A stretch of DNA of 64,000 bases, taken from NCBI RefSeq assembly GCF_009811795.1, contig NZ_BLJE01000002.1, positions 620,001 through 684,000 on the forward strand, written 5' to 3'. The DNA comes from Litoreibacter roseus. Its GTDB lineage: Bacteria; Pseudomonadota; Alphaproteobacteria; Rhodobacterales; Rhodobacteraceae. The notes below the pieces were generated by a model. The model did not search any database and was not told where the DNA came from. It worked only from the letters and a program-made list of their open reading frames with translations. Positions within the stretch are counted from its first letter, which is position 1. Every line of letters begins with the position of its first letter. Positions 27,667-37,028 of the stretch are shown here, in pieces. The translations under genes and the position numbers were made by a program.

Positions 27667-30600
27667 ATGAACCACAAACTGAGATTCACATCCGCGAAAA
27701 TTGCCCAGCGGATCGCTCTGATCGAGCCCATGGCACATGCCAAACGGCAACCCATCGATCCGTTTCGCATGTTGACGCTGCCGGACGCCAAGGCCGATCC
27801 ACCTCTGGATGCTGATTTCAGCGATTGGGACGAAATCCCCCACGAAAGCTACTGGGGCGGGGCGAATGTGAACTTCCTGATGATGTCCGAGTTTCAAGTG
27901 CCCGATGGGTGGGATCCGGACCATCTGGCGCTGCACCTGCCATTGGGGGTGTTTGGCGACATCTTCAATCACCCAGAGGCTCTGGTGCATATCGACGGGC
28001 GCTCCATCGGGTCGGCGGACCGTTATCACCACACGATTGCCCTGTCGCATAAGCTGGCCGACGGAAAACCGCACCGGCTGGGCCTGCACGGCTGGACCGG
28101 TCATACGAATTGGCCACCTGATGCGGAAAGCCGGGCCAAGCTCTTCATGGGCGTTCCGCGTCTGATCCAGCGTCACCAACCCACGGTCGATTTCATCCGC
28201 TTGGCGCGCTGCGTTTGGGAAACTGTGAATGTTTTGACCGACGAGGCGCCGGAACGTGACGCCTTGCTGGACGCGCTGGACCGAACATTCCTGCGGCTCG
28301 ACACACACGACCCGATGGGTGCGGCTTTTTACGACACCGTTCCCCCCGCGCTTGAGATGCTGCAACAGGGCATTGCCGAGGCGGGCGCGCCGCTGGACGT
28401 GACCCTGCACGGGATCGGCCACGCCCATATGGACATCGCCTATCTGTGGCCGATCAGTCAGATTCGCCGCAAGAACGCCCGGACATACAGCAATGTCCTG
28501 CGGCTGATGGATCGCGATCCGGAGTTTCGGTTTTCCCATTCCCAACCACAGCTTTACGCCATGACCGCCGAGGATCACCCCGGTATTTTCGAGCGGATGC
28601 GCGCGCGTATCGCCGAGGGCCGGTGGGAGGTCATGGGTGGCATGTGGGTCGAGCCTGATCTGAACATGCCCGGCCCCGAGGCGTTGGTCCGCCAGCTGGT
28701 GCTGGGGCGTCGTTACTTCATGGAACAGTTCGGTGATGTGGAGACCCCTGTCCTTTGGCTCCCGGACACATTCGGGTTTCCGGGTCAGATTCCGCAGCTG
28801 ATGAAACAGGCCGGGCTGCGCTGGTTCGTGACCAACAAGTTGAACTGGAACCAGATCAACCGTGTGCCGTCCTCGACCCATTGGTGGGACGGGCTCGATG
28901 GGTCTCGCGTGTTGGCGCACATCCTGACCACGCCCCGGCAAGTGCAATATCTTCCGTTTCCCACGAACTACAAAAGCGATCTGACCGCATCTGAGGTCTT
29001 GGGAACCTGGACCAACTCCACCGCGCAGGATCATGTGCAGCATTTGCCGATCTGCTTTGGCTACGGTGACGGCGGCGGGGGTCCCACCGAAGAGCTTTTG
29101 GCCAAGGCCCGTGCGTATCAGCGGATGCCGGGAATGCCCCGGATGCGCCATAGCAACGTGCGCGAGACGTTCGAGACGATCGAGGCCAGTGCGCAGGACT
29201 TACCGGTCTGGCGGGGCGAGCACTATATGGAAGGCCACCGCGGCGTTCTGACATCTCAGGCGTGGATCAAACGCGCAAACCGCAAATCCGAGCGCGCCCT
29301 GCACGAGGTCGAAGCGCTGGCGGCGATGGCAGGCATCCAGCCCAATCTGACACGCGCGTGGCAGCTTTTGTGCCTCAACCAATTCCACGACATCCTGACC
29401 GGTACCTCGATCCCCGAGGTGTTTGACGATGCCCGGCTTGATCACGCCGAGATTGGCGAGATTGCGGAAGGCTTTGCCCACGACCTGTCCGGGCGGCTCG
29501 TTGAACCGGGGGCAGATGCCATGACAATTCTGAACACCGCGCCCCTTGCGGCAGACCGCCTAGCGGTTGTCACGGCCGATGCCCCTTTACCAGGGCAGGA
29601 CACACGCGATGGGCGGCTTGTCTATCTGCCGGACCTGCCTGCCTACAGTATCTCCGACGCCAGCACGGTTGCCGCCCAACCGCCCGAAGGGTTGTCGATC
29701 AAGCTGACGGCGGATGGTGCGGTCATGGAAAATGCATTGATCCGCGTCGAGATCGATGGGAATGGCCAGTTGGCGCGCGTCTATGACAAGAGCGCGGATC
29801 GCGAAGTTTTGGCCGCGGGGCAGCGCGGCAACCAACTTCAGTCGTTCGAGGATCGTCCGATTTGCTGGGACGCCTGGGACATCGATCCCTTTTTCGAAGA
29901 ACGGATGGAGGTGATCGAGGGGAACACCACGCTTACCATCATCGAAACCGGGCCACTTCGGGCATGCCTGCAGATAAACACAACATGGCGCCAAAGCACG
30001 ATCCGGCAGGATATCCGCCTCTATGCCCATTCGAAGCGGATGGATTTTGTCACGGCCGTGGATTGGCACCAGTCACATATATTGCTGAAAGTTGCGTTCC
30101 CCGTGTCCGTCAGCAGTTCGCGTGCCACCTATGACATTCAATGGGGTCGCATCGAACGGTCGACCGCGCGGGACAGTTCCTTTGACTATGCCCGCTTCGA
30201 GGTGCCCGCCCAGAAATGGGCCGATCTCAGCGCCGATGGCTATGGCGTCGCGCTGCTCAACGATTGTAAATATGGCTATGACACCCACAAGAACATGTTG
30301 CGCCTGTCCCTGATCAAATCCGCAACGATGCCTGATCCGACCGCCGATCAGGGCTCTCACATGTTCACGTACAGTCTGTTGCCCCACGCGGGCGAGGCTT
30401 TGGACGAGGTCGAGGCCCATGCTTATGACCTGAACACTCCGATCCGATGCGTTCCGGGGGTGCCGGTCCAGTCCGGTCCATTCGTCAGCAGCGACGATCC
30501 TTCCGTGATCATCGAAACGCTCAAGCCAGCGGACGATGGGGCAGGTATGGTCGTCCGCGTTTTTGAAAGCGCGGGCCAGCGGTGCAAAACCATCCTCAGA

Positions 30601-30747
30601 TTTGCAGAGCCTGTGACGCGCGCCCGTTTCTGCGATCTGCTTGAGGCGGAGGAGCAAGACGCCACCGTTGACCAAGGGCGCGTATCTTTGGACCTTAGCC
30701 CCTTTCAGATCGTGACGCTGAAGGTCGAGATCAAACCCGCCAGTTGA
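27667..30747 (+). CDS. Alpha-mannosidase, glycoside hydrolase family 38
   Basis: 1026 aa, close to the size of GH38 class II enzymes (MAN2C1-like). An N-terminal beta domain precedes the catalytic barrel. The metal site lies in GIGHAHMDIAYLWP (about residue 250), the nucleophile Asp in WLPDTFGFPGQ (about 364), and FGYGDGGGGPTEE (about 466) is a hallmark of this group. No signal peptide is seen, so it should cleave alpha-mannosides, or a related sugar, in the cytoplasm after import by the upstream ABC system. It is the last gene of the operon and its 3' end overlaps the convergent permease gene by 17 nt. Confidence 0.92.
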   Translation: MNHKLRFTSAKIAQRIALIEPMAHAKRQPIDPFRMLTLPDAKADPPLDADFSDWDEIPHESYWGGANVNFLMMSEFQVPDGWDPDHLALHLPLGVFGDIFNHPEALVHIDGRSIGSADRYHHTIALSHKLADGKPHRLGLHGWTGHTNWPPDAESRAKLFMGVPRLIQRHQPTVDFIRLARCVWETVNVLTDEAPERDALLDALDRTFLRLDTHDPMGAAFYDTVPPALEMLQQGIAEAGAPLDVTLHGIGHAHMDIAYLWPISQIRRKNARTYSNVLRLMDRDPEFRFSHSQPQLYAMTAEDHPGIFERMRARIAEGRWEVMGGMWVEPDLNMPGPEALVRQLVLGRRYFMEQFGDVETPVLWLPDTFGFPGQIPQLMKQAGLRWFVTNKLNWNQINRVPSSTHWWDGLDGSRVLAHILTTPRQVQYLPFPTNYKSDLTASEVLGTWTNSTAQDHVQHLPICFGYGDGGGGPTEELLAKARAYQRMPGMPRMRHSNVRETFETIEASAQDLPVWRGEHYMEGHRGVLTSQAWIKRANRKSERALHEVEALAAMAGIQPNLTRAWQLLCLNQFHDILTGTSIPEVFDDARLDHAEIGEIAEGFAHDLSGRLVEPGADAMTILNTAPLAADRLAVVTADAPLPGQDTRDGRLVYLPDLPAYSISDASTVAAQPPEGLSIKLTADGAVMENALIRVEIDGNGQLARVYDKSADREVLAAGQRGNQLQSFEDRPICWDAWDIDPFFEERMEVIEGNTTLTIIETGPLRACLQINTTWRQSTIRQDIRLYAHSKRMDFVTAVDWHQSHILLKVAFPVSVSSSRATYDIQWGRIERSTARDSSFDYARFEVPAQKWADLSADGYGVALLNDCKYGYDTHKNMLRLSLIKSATMPDPTADQGSHMFTYSLLPHAGEALDEVEAHAYDLNTPIRCVPGVPVQSGPFVSSDDPSVIIETLKPADDGAGMVVRVFESAGQRCKTILRFAEPVTRARFCDLLEAEEQDATVDQGRVSLDLSPFQIVTLKVEIKPAS

Positions 30748-31531
30748 GCAGGCGGCGTTCGATCAGGCCAATAGCCGCGCTGACAAGAACCCCAAGAACG
30801 GACAGGATCACAACACCCGCGAACAGGCGTTCCAGATCATAGAGCGAACCGGCCTCAAGGATGTACGCTCCGATGCCATATTCCGCGCCCAACATCTCTG
30901 CCGCGACCAGCAGGATGATCGCAATCGCAAGGCTGATGCGAAGGCCCGACAAAATCCCGGGCATCGCGCCGGGTAGAACAATCTTGCGCACAATTGACAT
31001 CCAACTCAGCCCGAAGCTTTGCCCCATGCGGATCAATCCGCGATCCACGTTATCCACAGCGCCGTAAGTGGCGACGACTGTGGGTGTAAACGTGCCAAAG
31101 GCGATAAGTGCGTATTTTGAACCCTCGTCGATGCCGAACCAGATGACGAACAATGGGAGCAGCGCGATTTTGGGAATTGGGAAGATCGCTGCGACTAGCG
31201 GCACAAGCCCGGCGCGAATATGGGAAAACAGGCCGATCAGAATGCCCGTGCCGACCCCAACGATCACCCCTAGACACGCGCCAACCGCAAGTCGACTAAG
31301 GGACGGTATAAGGTGTTTCCACAACAGCCCCGATTGGTAGAGTTCTGCGAAAGTTCCCAAGACATCGCTGGGTTTGGGTAGAGTTAGCGCCGAGATAAAG
31401 CCGTTGCGTGTGCCAATCTCGGCCAAGAGAATGAGCACCACGAAGACCACGATGCCGATCTTGCGATTGGGCTTCGGCGCAAAGCCACCACCGCGAAAGC
31501 GGACCGGACGGGTGTGGGCGGTTTCAGACAT
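30731..31531 (-). CDS. ABC permease, SsuC/TauC type
   Basis: 266 aa from the ATG at 31531; the longer reading would overlap the ATPase gene too far. It has about six helices and a BPD_transp_1 domain with the loop GLIRMGQSFGLSWMSIVRKIVLPGAMPGIL. The LPLFVIWFGIDEGSKYALI segment is typical of SsuC/TauC permeases for sulfonates, taurine or related anions. It overlaps the ATPase gene by 8 nt. Its stop lies inside the 3' end of the convergent mannosidase gene. Confidence 0.85.
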   Translation of the reverse strand: MSETAHTRPVRFRGGGFAPKPNRKIGIVVFVVLILLAEIGTRNGFISALTLPKPSDVLGTFAELYQSGLLWKHLIPSLSRLAVGACLGVIVGVGTGILIGLFSHIRAGLVPLVAAIFPIPKIALLPLFVIWFGIDEGSKYALIAFGTFTPTVVATYGAVDNVDRGLIRMGQSFGLSWMSIVRKIVLPGAMPGILSGLRISLAIAIILLVAAEMLGAEYGIGAYILEAGSLYDLERLFAGVVILSVLGVLVSAAIGLIERRLLNWRV

Positions 31532-32291
31532 CCAGAAGCTCCGCGTCAGCAGCCCGCGCTTCATCCCGCATCAAGGACCAAAGGTAGTGCTGGCGTTCCT
31601 CCAGCGTCGCGTCCCCGAAGTGGCGCTCAGACAAGGGCTGATCCAAGTGGACGATTTCCCGGATCTCGCCGGGGCGACGGGACAGCACGACGATTGAATG
31701 CCCCAGCCGCACGGCCTCGGCGAGGTTATGTGTAACATAAATTGCCGTGAACGGGGTCCGTGTCCACAGCGCGATCAGATCGTCCATCAACAACTCCCGC
31801 GTCTGGCTGTCGAGCGCCGAAAGCGGCTCGTCCATCAGCATCACCGCAGGGTTTACAGCCAAGGCGCGGGCAATCGCGACCCGCTGTTTCATCCCGCCCG
31901 ACAGTTGCTTGGGTAGGGCGTTGGCAAAATCTGTCAGCTTCGTGCGGGCTAAGACATCCGAGATAATCCGGTTTACCTCGGCTTTGGGCAAATTGTGATC
32001 TTCAAGCACCAGGCTGACATTCCCACGCACGCTGCGCCACGGCAGCAGGGCGAAGTCCTGAAAGATGTAGGTCAGAGGATTCAGGCATCCCGAGGGTGCG
32101 TCGCCCATCTGCAGGATCTCACCTTCGCTTGGTTGTTCCAACCCGCCCATCAGACGCAACAGTGTAGACTTTCCGCATCCGGACGGACCTACGATACAGA
32201 CGATCTTGCCCGACGGCACGGCAAGCGAAATATCCCGCAGAACCGCGGTGTCGCCATAGGCGTGCGTGATGCCGTTCAGCCGAATTTCCAT
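31524..32291 (-). CDS. ABC ATP-binding protein, SsuB/TauB type
   Basis: 255 aa with Walker A GPSGCGKSTLLRLMG, Q-loop YIFQDFALLPWRSV, signature LSGGMKQRVAIARAL, Walker B VMLMDEPLSALD and H-loop YVTHNLAEA. The QDxxLLPW stretch is characteristic of the nitrate/sulfonate/taurine ATPase family. It sits between the binding protein and permease genes of the same operon. The transporter's ligand could be a sulfonate or another organic acid. Confidence 0.88.
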   Translation of the reverse strand: MEIRLNGITHAYGDTAVLRDISLAVPSGKIVCIVGPSGCGKSTLLRLMGGLEQPSEGEILQMGDAPSGCLNPLTYIFQDFALLPWRSVRGNVSLVLEDHNLPKAEVNRIISDVLARTKLTDFANALPKQLSGGMKQRVAIARALAVNPAVMLMDEPLSALDSQTRELLMDDLIALWTRTPFTAIYVTHNLAEAVRLGHSIVVLSRRPGEIREIVHLDQPLSERHFGDATLEERQHYLWSLMRDEARAADAELLDV

Positions 32292-32309
32292 GATATGCCC
32301 TCAAGTGTG

Positions 32310-32332
32310 GCCGGGACGTCGGGCGCCCCGGC
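32310..32332 (-). promoter_or_regulatory. GC hairpin between the SsuA-like and SsuB-like genes
   Basis: GCCGGG at 32310-32315 and CCCGGC at 32327-32332 form a 6-bp stem, extendable with GTG/CAC across a bulge, in the 50-nt spacer after the binding-protein stop. It is the third hairpin in this window placed directly after a binding-protein gene, suggesting the same differential-expression role. Confidence 0.45.
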
Positions 32333-32341
32333 GCACAGGGT

Positions 32342-33358
32342 TCAGGTTGCCTGCACGTAGCTTGGATCAACCAGCGTATCGACGGTGATGGTGTCATCCA
32401 CCAGTCCTTCAGACTGGAACCATCCCAACTGGTCCTCGACCGACGCCATGTTCAGCGCGGCACCTTCGTTCAGCCGCATGGTGCCATTGATGATGGACGG
32501 TGCCGCTTTTTCACGGGGGCGGTCGGTGTAGACATATTTGTGGATCAGGTCGACCATCTCGTTGACACCGTCCTCGCCGTTTTCCTTGGCGATCATGGTG
32601 GCATTATAGTCAGCAACACCGCTGGAGAACGCGGCAAGGAAGTCACCTGTCATGCCTTTTTCGTCCGCGGCATTCGTGGCCGAGGTGAAGACCGTCGTCA
32701 CCTGATAGTTGGGCAGGTAATCCGACACATTGCCAATGATATGCACCGCACCGGAGCCCGCGAGCGGTTTCGCAATATGAGGCACGATGGACCACGCATC
32801 GATCTGGCCCGTTTTTAGTGCGCCGATAATGGCGCCCACTTTTTGCAGCGGCTTGAAGGTCATGGTTGCACCTTCGGCTTCGGCGACTTTCGATCCCATG
32901 TAATGGAAAGATGAACCTGCCGTAGACATTCCGAACGACTTGCCGTCCAGTTGCGCAGGTGTCGTCAGACCTGCCTGAAACGCCGCGTCGGAAGCCAGAA
33001 TTTTCTGCCCGTCGATACCCGGCTCTTCGGACAGCGCTCCGCCGATGACCTTGATCGCGCCCTTGTCTGCAAGTGAGATCAATCCGCCCGAGATCGCCGT
33101 GACGGCGTAGTCGACATCGCCCGAAGCAATGGCGACGGCCATGGGTTGGGCTGCCTGAAAGAACTTCAGTTCCACATCCAGACCCTGATCCGCGAAGTAC
33201 CCACGCTCCTGCGCGATAAAGCTGGCCGAGTGGCTGGTGAAGCGCAGAGCGCCGACCGTGATCTTCTTGTTTTGCGCCAGCGCAGGTGCGGCCAAGCCGG
33301 ATGCCGCGGCGGCACCCCCCAAAAGTGTCAGCGTCTGACGGCGGTTGAATGTCACCAT
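32342..33358 (-). CDS. Substrate-binding protein, SsuA/TauA/NMT1 type
   Basis: 338 aa from the ATG at 33358, which follows a GGAGG box; longer readings have no such site. The N-terminus FNRRQTLTLLGGAAAASG has a twin-arginine pattern and a long hydrophobic stretch ending APALAQ, so Tat export is likely. The mature part has the NMT1 fold opening (VGALRFTSHSASFIAQERGY FADQG) and the AVAIASGDVDYAVTA block. It captures a small organic anion for the following ATPase and permease. The ligand cannot be read from sequence. Confidence 0.85.
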   Translation of the reverse strand: MVTFNRRQTLTLLGGAAAASGLAAPALAQNKKITVGALRFTSHSASFIAQERGYFADQGLDVELKFFQAAQPMAVAIASGDVDYAVTAISGGLISLADKGAIKVIGGALSEEPGIDGQKILASDAAFQAGLTTPAQLDGKSFGMSTAGSSFHYMGSKVAEAEGATMTFKPLQKVGAIIGALKTGQIDAWSIVPHIAKPLAGSGAVHIIGNVSDYLPNYQVTTVFTSATNAADEKGMTGDFLAAFSSGVADYNATMIAKENGEDGVNEMVDLIHKYVYTDRPREKAAPSIINGTMRLNEGAALNMASVEDQLGWFQSEGLVDDTITVDTLVDPSYVQAT

Positions 33359-33471
33359 GTCATATCCTCCCAAGATGATGGTGTGTGCCGCGTGGTGGCG
33401 CGGTCTTGTGCGGAACTCTCTTTCGGTCTGGCCGCAAAGGCAAGCCCACAAAGACACGTTTGGCGGTGGTC

Positions 33472-34401
33472 CTAGGTGACGAGAGTGCGTCGCACATTCT
33501 GGGCGGTCAGCGCGCTGACACGGACATTCGCTTCTTGCGTGACACCAGCGATATGGGGCGTCAGAATGAGGTTGGTGAGATCTTTGAATTTCGCGGCGGC
33601 CTCGGCGGTCAGCGGTTCCGTCTCGAACACGTCGAGCGCCGCGCCACCCAGACGCCCGTTGCGCAATGCCATTGCCAGAGCCACCTCATCAACCACGCCG
33701 CCCCGCGCAGCGTTGATCAGAACCGCTTTTGGGTGCATCGCGTCCAGAAGATCCGCGTTGACGATGTGATAAGTGTCTTCTGTCAGCGGGACGTGCAGAC
33801 TTAGGACATCAACGGACGTTGCCAGTTCCAGCAAAGTCTCGCGCCGCCCGGCATGGGCCCATATGGGATCTTTCTCGGATACGAACGGGTCATAGGCCTC
33901 GACGGACATACCAAGCGTGTGGGCCTTGCCCGCGGTCTGGCGCGCAATGGACCCGAACCCTACGAGGCCCAACGTCTTGCCCGACAACTCGTATCCGGCC
34001 ATGTCCTGACGAGGCCATTCGCCCGCGACCATTCGGTCGAACCCGTTATACGCCCGCCGCAACAGCGACATAGCGGTGGACAGAACATATTCCGCCACCG
34101 CCAGATCATTGGCACCACTCGCGGGGTGAACGGCAATGCCCCGCGCGGCGCATAGGTCCAGATCAATATTGTCGAGCCCAACGCCCAACCGTCCGACCGC
34201 TTTCAGATTGGGCGCGTGGGATAAAAGTTGTTCCTTGACCTGCGTTCGGTTCCGCACGATCAGCGCGTCCGCGTCGCCCAGTGCCTGAAACAAGCTGTCC
34301 GGTGTGTCCACGAGACCGGGATCATAGAGAACGTCGTAGGTTTGGCGAAGCTCATCCACGGACGCCTCATCCATGAATTCTGAAATGATGACTTTTTTCA
34401 T
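33472..34401 (-). CDS. NAD-dependent 2-hydroxyacid dehydrogenase, resembles (S)-sulfolactate dehydrogenase
   Basis: 309 aa from the ATG at 34401. It has the catalytic-domain start VIISEFMDEASVDEL, a Rossmann motif GLVGFGSIARQTAG, the catalytic Arg in NAARGGVVDE and catalytic His in LTPHIAGVT. The family is D-3-phosphoglycerate/2-hydroxyacid dehydrogenase. The ISEFMDE opening and size recall SlcC, which oxidises (S)-sulfolactate to sulfopyruvate. The neighbouring TauABC/SsuABC-like importer on the same strand fits a sulfonate role, but SlcC versus a plain SerA-like enzyme cannot be settled by eye. It is the first gene of that operon. Confidence 0.75.
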   Translation of the reverse strand: MKKVIISEFMDEASVDELRQTYDVLYDPGLVDTPDSLFQALGDADALIVRNRTQVKEQLLSHAPNLKAVGRLGVGLDNIDLDLCAARGIAVHPASGANDLAVAEYVLSTAMSLLRRAYNGFDRMVAGEWPRQDMAGYELSGKTLGLVGFGSIARQTAGKAHTLGMSVEAYDPFVSEKDPIWAHAGRRETLLELATSVDVLSLHVPLTEDTYHIVNADLLDAMHPKAVLINAARGGVVDEVALAMALRNGRLGGAALDVFETEPLTAEAAAKFKDLTNLILTPHIAGVTQEANVRVSALTAQNVRRTLVT

Positions 34402-34546
34402 CTTGTCCCCGCGTGTTGCTGCTCTCAACGGTGGTTTTTTGCTATCAGTCCGTCATGCGGGTGATTGTTTCAAGAACTTTGCTGGTCAACGGTCGACATA
34501 TCGTTAAGAACGGCCCCGACAGAAGACGATAGGAACGAGGTCTTTC

Positions 34547-35866
34547 ATGAAGATTGCGATGATAGGGACAGGCTATGTGGGTCTTGTCTCGGGTGTGTGT
34601 TTTTCGGACTTTGGACATCATGTTGTCTGCGTCGATCAGGATCAGACCAAGATAGACAAGCTGCAGGCAGGCCAAGTACCGATCTTTGAGCCCGGTCTGG
34701 ATGTTCTGATGGCCAAGAATGTCGAGGCAGGCAGGCTGTCCTTTACCCGCGATCTTGCCAGTGCGCTGGAGGGCGCCGATGCGATCTTTATCGCTGTGGG
34801 AACGCCGACCCGGCGCGGGGATGGCCACGCGGACCTGACCTATGTTTTTGCGGCAGCCGAAGAAATCGCCAAAACCGCCAAGGACTACGCGGTGATCGTC
34901 ACCAAATCGACGGTGCCCGTGGGCACCAACCGCAAGGTGCATGAGGTTGTGAAAGCTGCAAACCCCGATCTTGATTTCGACGTGGCTTCCAACCCGGAAT
35001 TCCTGCGCGAAGGGGCGGCAATCGAGGATTTCATGAAGCCCGATCGCGTTGTCGTGGGCGTAGAGACCGAGCGCGCCGCGAAGGTGATGGAAGACATCTA
35101 CCGCCCGCTTTACCTGCGCGACTTCCCGATCCTGACGACAGATCTTGAAAGTGCGGAGATGATCAAATACGCGGCCAACGCGTTTCTGGCCACGAAAATT
35201 ACGTTCATCAACGAGATCGCGGCCCTGTGCGAAAAGACCGGCGCGGACATCAAGAAGGTCTCCAAAGGGGTCGGGCTTGACGGGCGGATCGGCAACAAGT
35301 TTTTGCACGCAGGTCCGGGCTATGGCGGCTCTTGCTTTCCCAAGGATACCAAGGCTCTTGCGCGGATCGGACAGGACGTCGCAAGCCCGATGGCAATCAC
35401 CGAGACGGTCATCCGTGTCAACGAAGAGGTCAAACATCGCTTGGTTGAAAAACTACGTGACGTGTGCGGCAACAGCTTCAAGGACAAGACCGTCGCCGTT
35501 CTGGGTGTGACGTTCAAACCGAACACTGATGACATGCGGGACGCGCCATCGCTGACGCTTGTGCCGGCCATGGTGGGAGGCGGTGCGAAGGTTCGGCTGG
35601 TGGACCCCCAAGGTTATCGGGAAGGTCAGGATTTGCTGCCCGGATGCGACTGGCTCGATGATCCCTACGAGGCCGCGAAAGGCGCAGATCTTGTGGTTAT
35701 TCTGACCGAATGGAACGAATTCCGTGCCCTCGATTTGTCGAGACTGGCCGGTGTGATGTCTGCGCCGAAGATGGCTGATTTCCGCAACGTCTATGACCCG
35801 TCCGATGCAAAGGCGGCCGGGTTCGAGGCCTATGTGTCCGTGGGGCGGTCGGATTACGGCGTCTGA
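34547..35866 (+). CDS. ugd: UDP-glucose 6-dehydrogenase
   Basis: 439 aa. It oxidises UDP-glucose to UDP-glucuronate with two NAD+ for polysaccharide or lipid sugars. The Rossmann motif is MIGTGYVGLVSGVCFSDFG at the N-terminus, NPEFLREGAAIEDF follows, and the catalytic Cys is in GYGGSCFPKD (about residue 262). A GAGG box precedes the ATG at 34547. It is divergent from the dehydrogenase and overlaps the start of the next flavoprotein gene. Confidence 0.95.
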   Translation: MKIAMIGTGYVGLVSGVCFSDFGHHVVCVDQDQTKIDKLQAGQVPIFEPGLDVLMAKNVEAGRLSFTRDLASALEGADAIFIAVGTPTRRGDGHADLTYVFAAAEEIAKTAKDYAVIVTKSTVPVGTNRKVHEVVKAANPDLDFDVASNPEFLREGAAIEDFMKPDRVVVGVETERAAKVMEDIYRPLYLRDFPILTTDLESAEMIKYAANAFLATKITFINEIAALCEKTGADIKKVSKGVGLDGRIGNKFLHAGPGYGGSCFPKDTKALARIGQDVASPMAITETVIRVNEEVKHRLVEKLRDVCGNSFKDKTVAVLGVTFKPNTDDMRDAPSLTLVPAMVGGGAKVRLVDPQGYREGQDLLPGCDWLDDPYEAAKGADLVVILTEWNEFRALDLSRLAGVMSAPKMADFRNVYDPSDAKAAGFEAYVSVGRSDYGV

Positions 35867-37028
35867 GACCTATGACGTTCTGATTGTCGGCGGCGGGCCT
35901 GCGGGGCTGGCCGTCGCGCAGTCGCTGGCACCGGGCACGCGCGCGCTATTAGTGCACCAGGACCGTGAAATCGGCAAACCCGTGCGGACCTCGGGCGGAT
36001 CCTGGCTGGCCGATGTGACGGCACTGGGCATTCCAGAGACGCTCTACCATATCGTCGGACGCGTGGACCTCTACACCGACGGGCGGCATCTGCCCGTCGG
36101 TCTGGACAGCGATCCCGTCGTTATTCTGGATGTGACGGCGCTGTATCAATGGCTGGCGACCTCAGCACAGGCGGAGATCAGGACCGGCACCAAGTTCCTG
36201 TCGGCGGAGGTGCAAGGAGACGCCTATCGCGTCCTGCTGCGCGGACCGGATAAGCGCGAGGTCACGGTGACCGCGCGCTATGTCATCGATGCGTCCGGTT
36301 GGCATATGGCCGTGCTCGAAAACCTCGGGTTGAACCAAAAACCCCACCGCCGGGGTGTTGGCATCGAATATGAATTCCAGACCACTGCGTTCGACCGGAC
36401 CCGCGCCGTGCTGTTTTTCGGCAGCACTATCCCGGGTGGGTACGGCTGGGCCTTTCCAACACGCGAGGGCGCCGTCCGTTTGGGCGTTGGGGTGTTGGAG
36501 CCGGACAATCCGACATCGCCGCGCGTGATGATGGAGAAGCTGCTCGCCAGTGATGCCTTGGTGCGCATGGGTATCCCGCAGCCCGCGAACCACCACGTGA
36601 ACGCAGGGATCATCCCCTCGGTGCCGTTCGAGCGTGATCTAATCCACGGCCAAGTCATTCGTGTGGGCGACAGCGCGCATATGGCGACGCCAACCTTGGG
36701 GGAGGGGATCCGGATTTGCATCGAGCAGGGCCGGGCATTGGGCGCGGCGCTGTCCCGAACCCTGGACACCGGAAACGACCGACCACTGAAAACTTGGGAG
36801 AGCTCCGTGCAAAGACGTCTGGCGCTTCAGTACCGGGTCGGGCTGTGGGCGAACAAGACCGCCGCCGGGTATTCGCCGCAGCAATGGGACAGGGGCATGG
36901 ACCGCCTCGCGAAGCTGAGCGATGCCGAACTGATCGCCTTCATGCGCAACGAGTTTTCCGCACCGATGATAATGCGCCGCGCCGCCAAGATGGTCGCGTC
37001 AAAGGCGGTCAGATTGATGTCTGGTTGA
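35832..37028 (+). CDS. FAD-dependent oxidoreductase of the geranylgeranyl reductase family
   Basis: About 398 aa if it starts at the ATG at 35832, inside the ugd 3' end; the true start is uncertain. An ATG at 35793 (part of the same open frame) is too long, and the flavin fold begins by about codon 14. Motifs are [17 protein letters not shown] for [26 protein letters not shown] and [16 protein letters not shown]. These mark the GGR family, which reduces isoprenoid double bonds; a related hydroxylase is also possible. It ends convergent with arsH, overlapping it by 20 nt. Confidence 0.75.
   Translation: MCPWGGRITASETYDVLIVGGGPAGLAVAQSLAPGTRALLVHQDREIGKPVRTSGGSWLADVTALGIPETLYHIVGRVDLYTDGRHLPVGLDSDPVVILDVTALYQWLATSAQAEIRTGTKFLSAEVQGDAYRVLLRGPDKREVTVTARYVIDASGWHMAVLENLGLNQKPHRRGVGIEYEFQTTAFDRTRAVLFFGSTIPGGYGWAFPTREGAVRLGVGVLEPDNPTSPRVMMEKLLASDALVRMGIPQPANHHVNAGIIPSVPFERDLIHGQVIRVGDSAHMATPTLGEGIRICIEQGRALGAALSRTLDTGNDRPLKTWESSVQRRLALQYRVGLWANKTAAGYSPQQWDRGMDRLAKLSDAELIAFMRNEFSAPMIMRRAAKMVASKAVRLMSG

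Noticed and set aside
35793-35832. Longer N-terminus for the GGR-like flavoprotein starting at 35793
   Set aside because: The extra residues lie entirely inside the ugd gene, have no ribosome site and precede a normal FAD-fold start.
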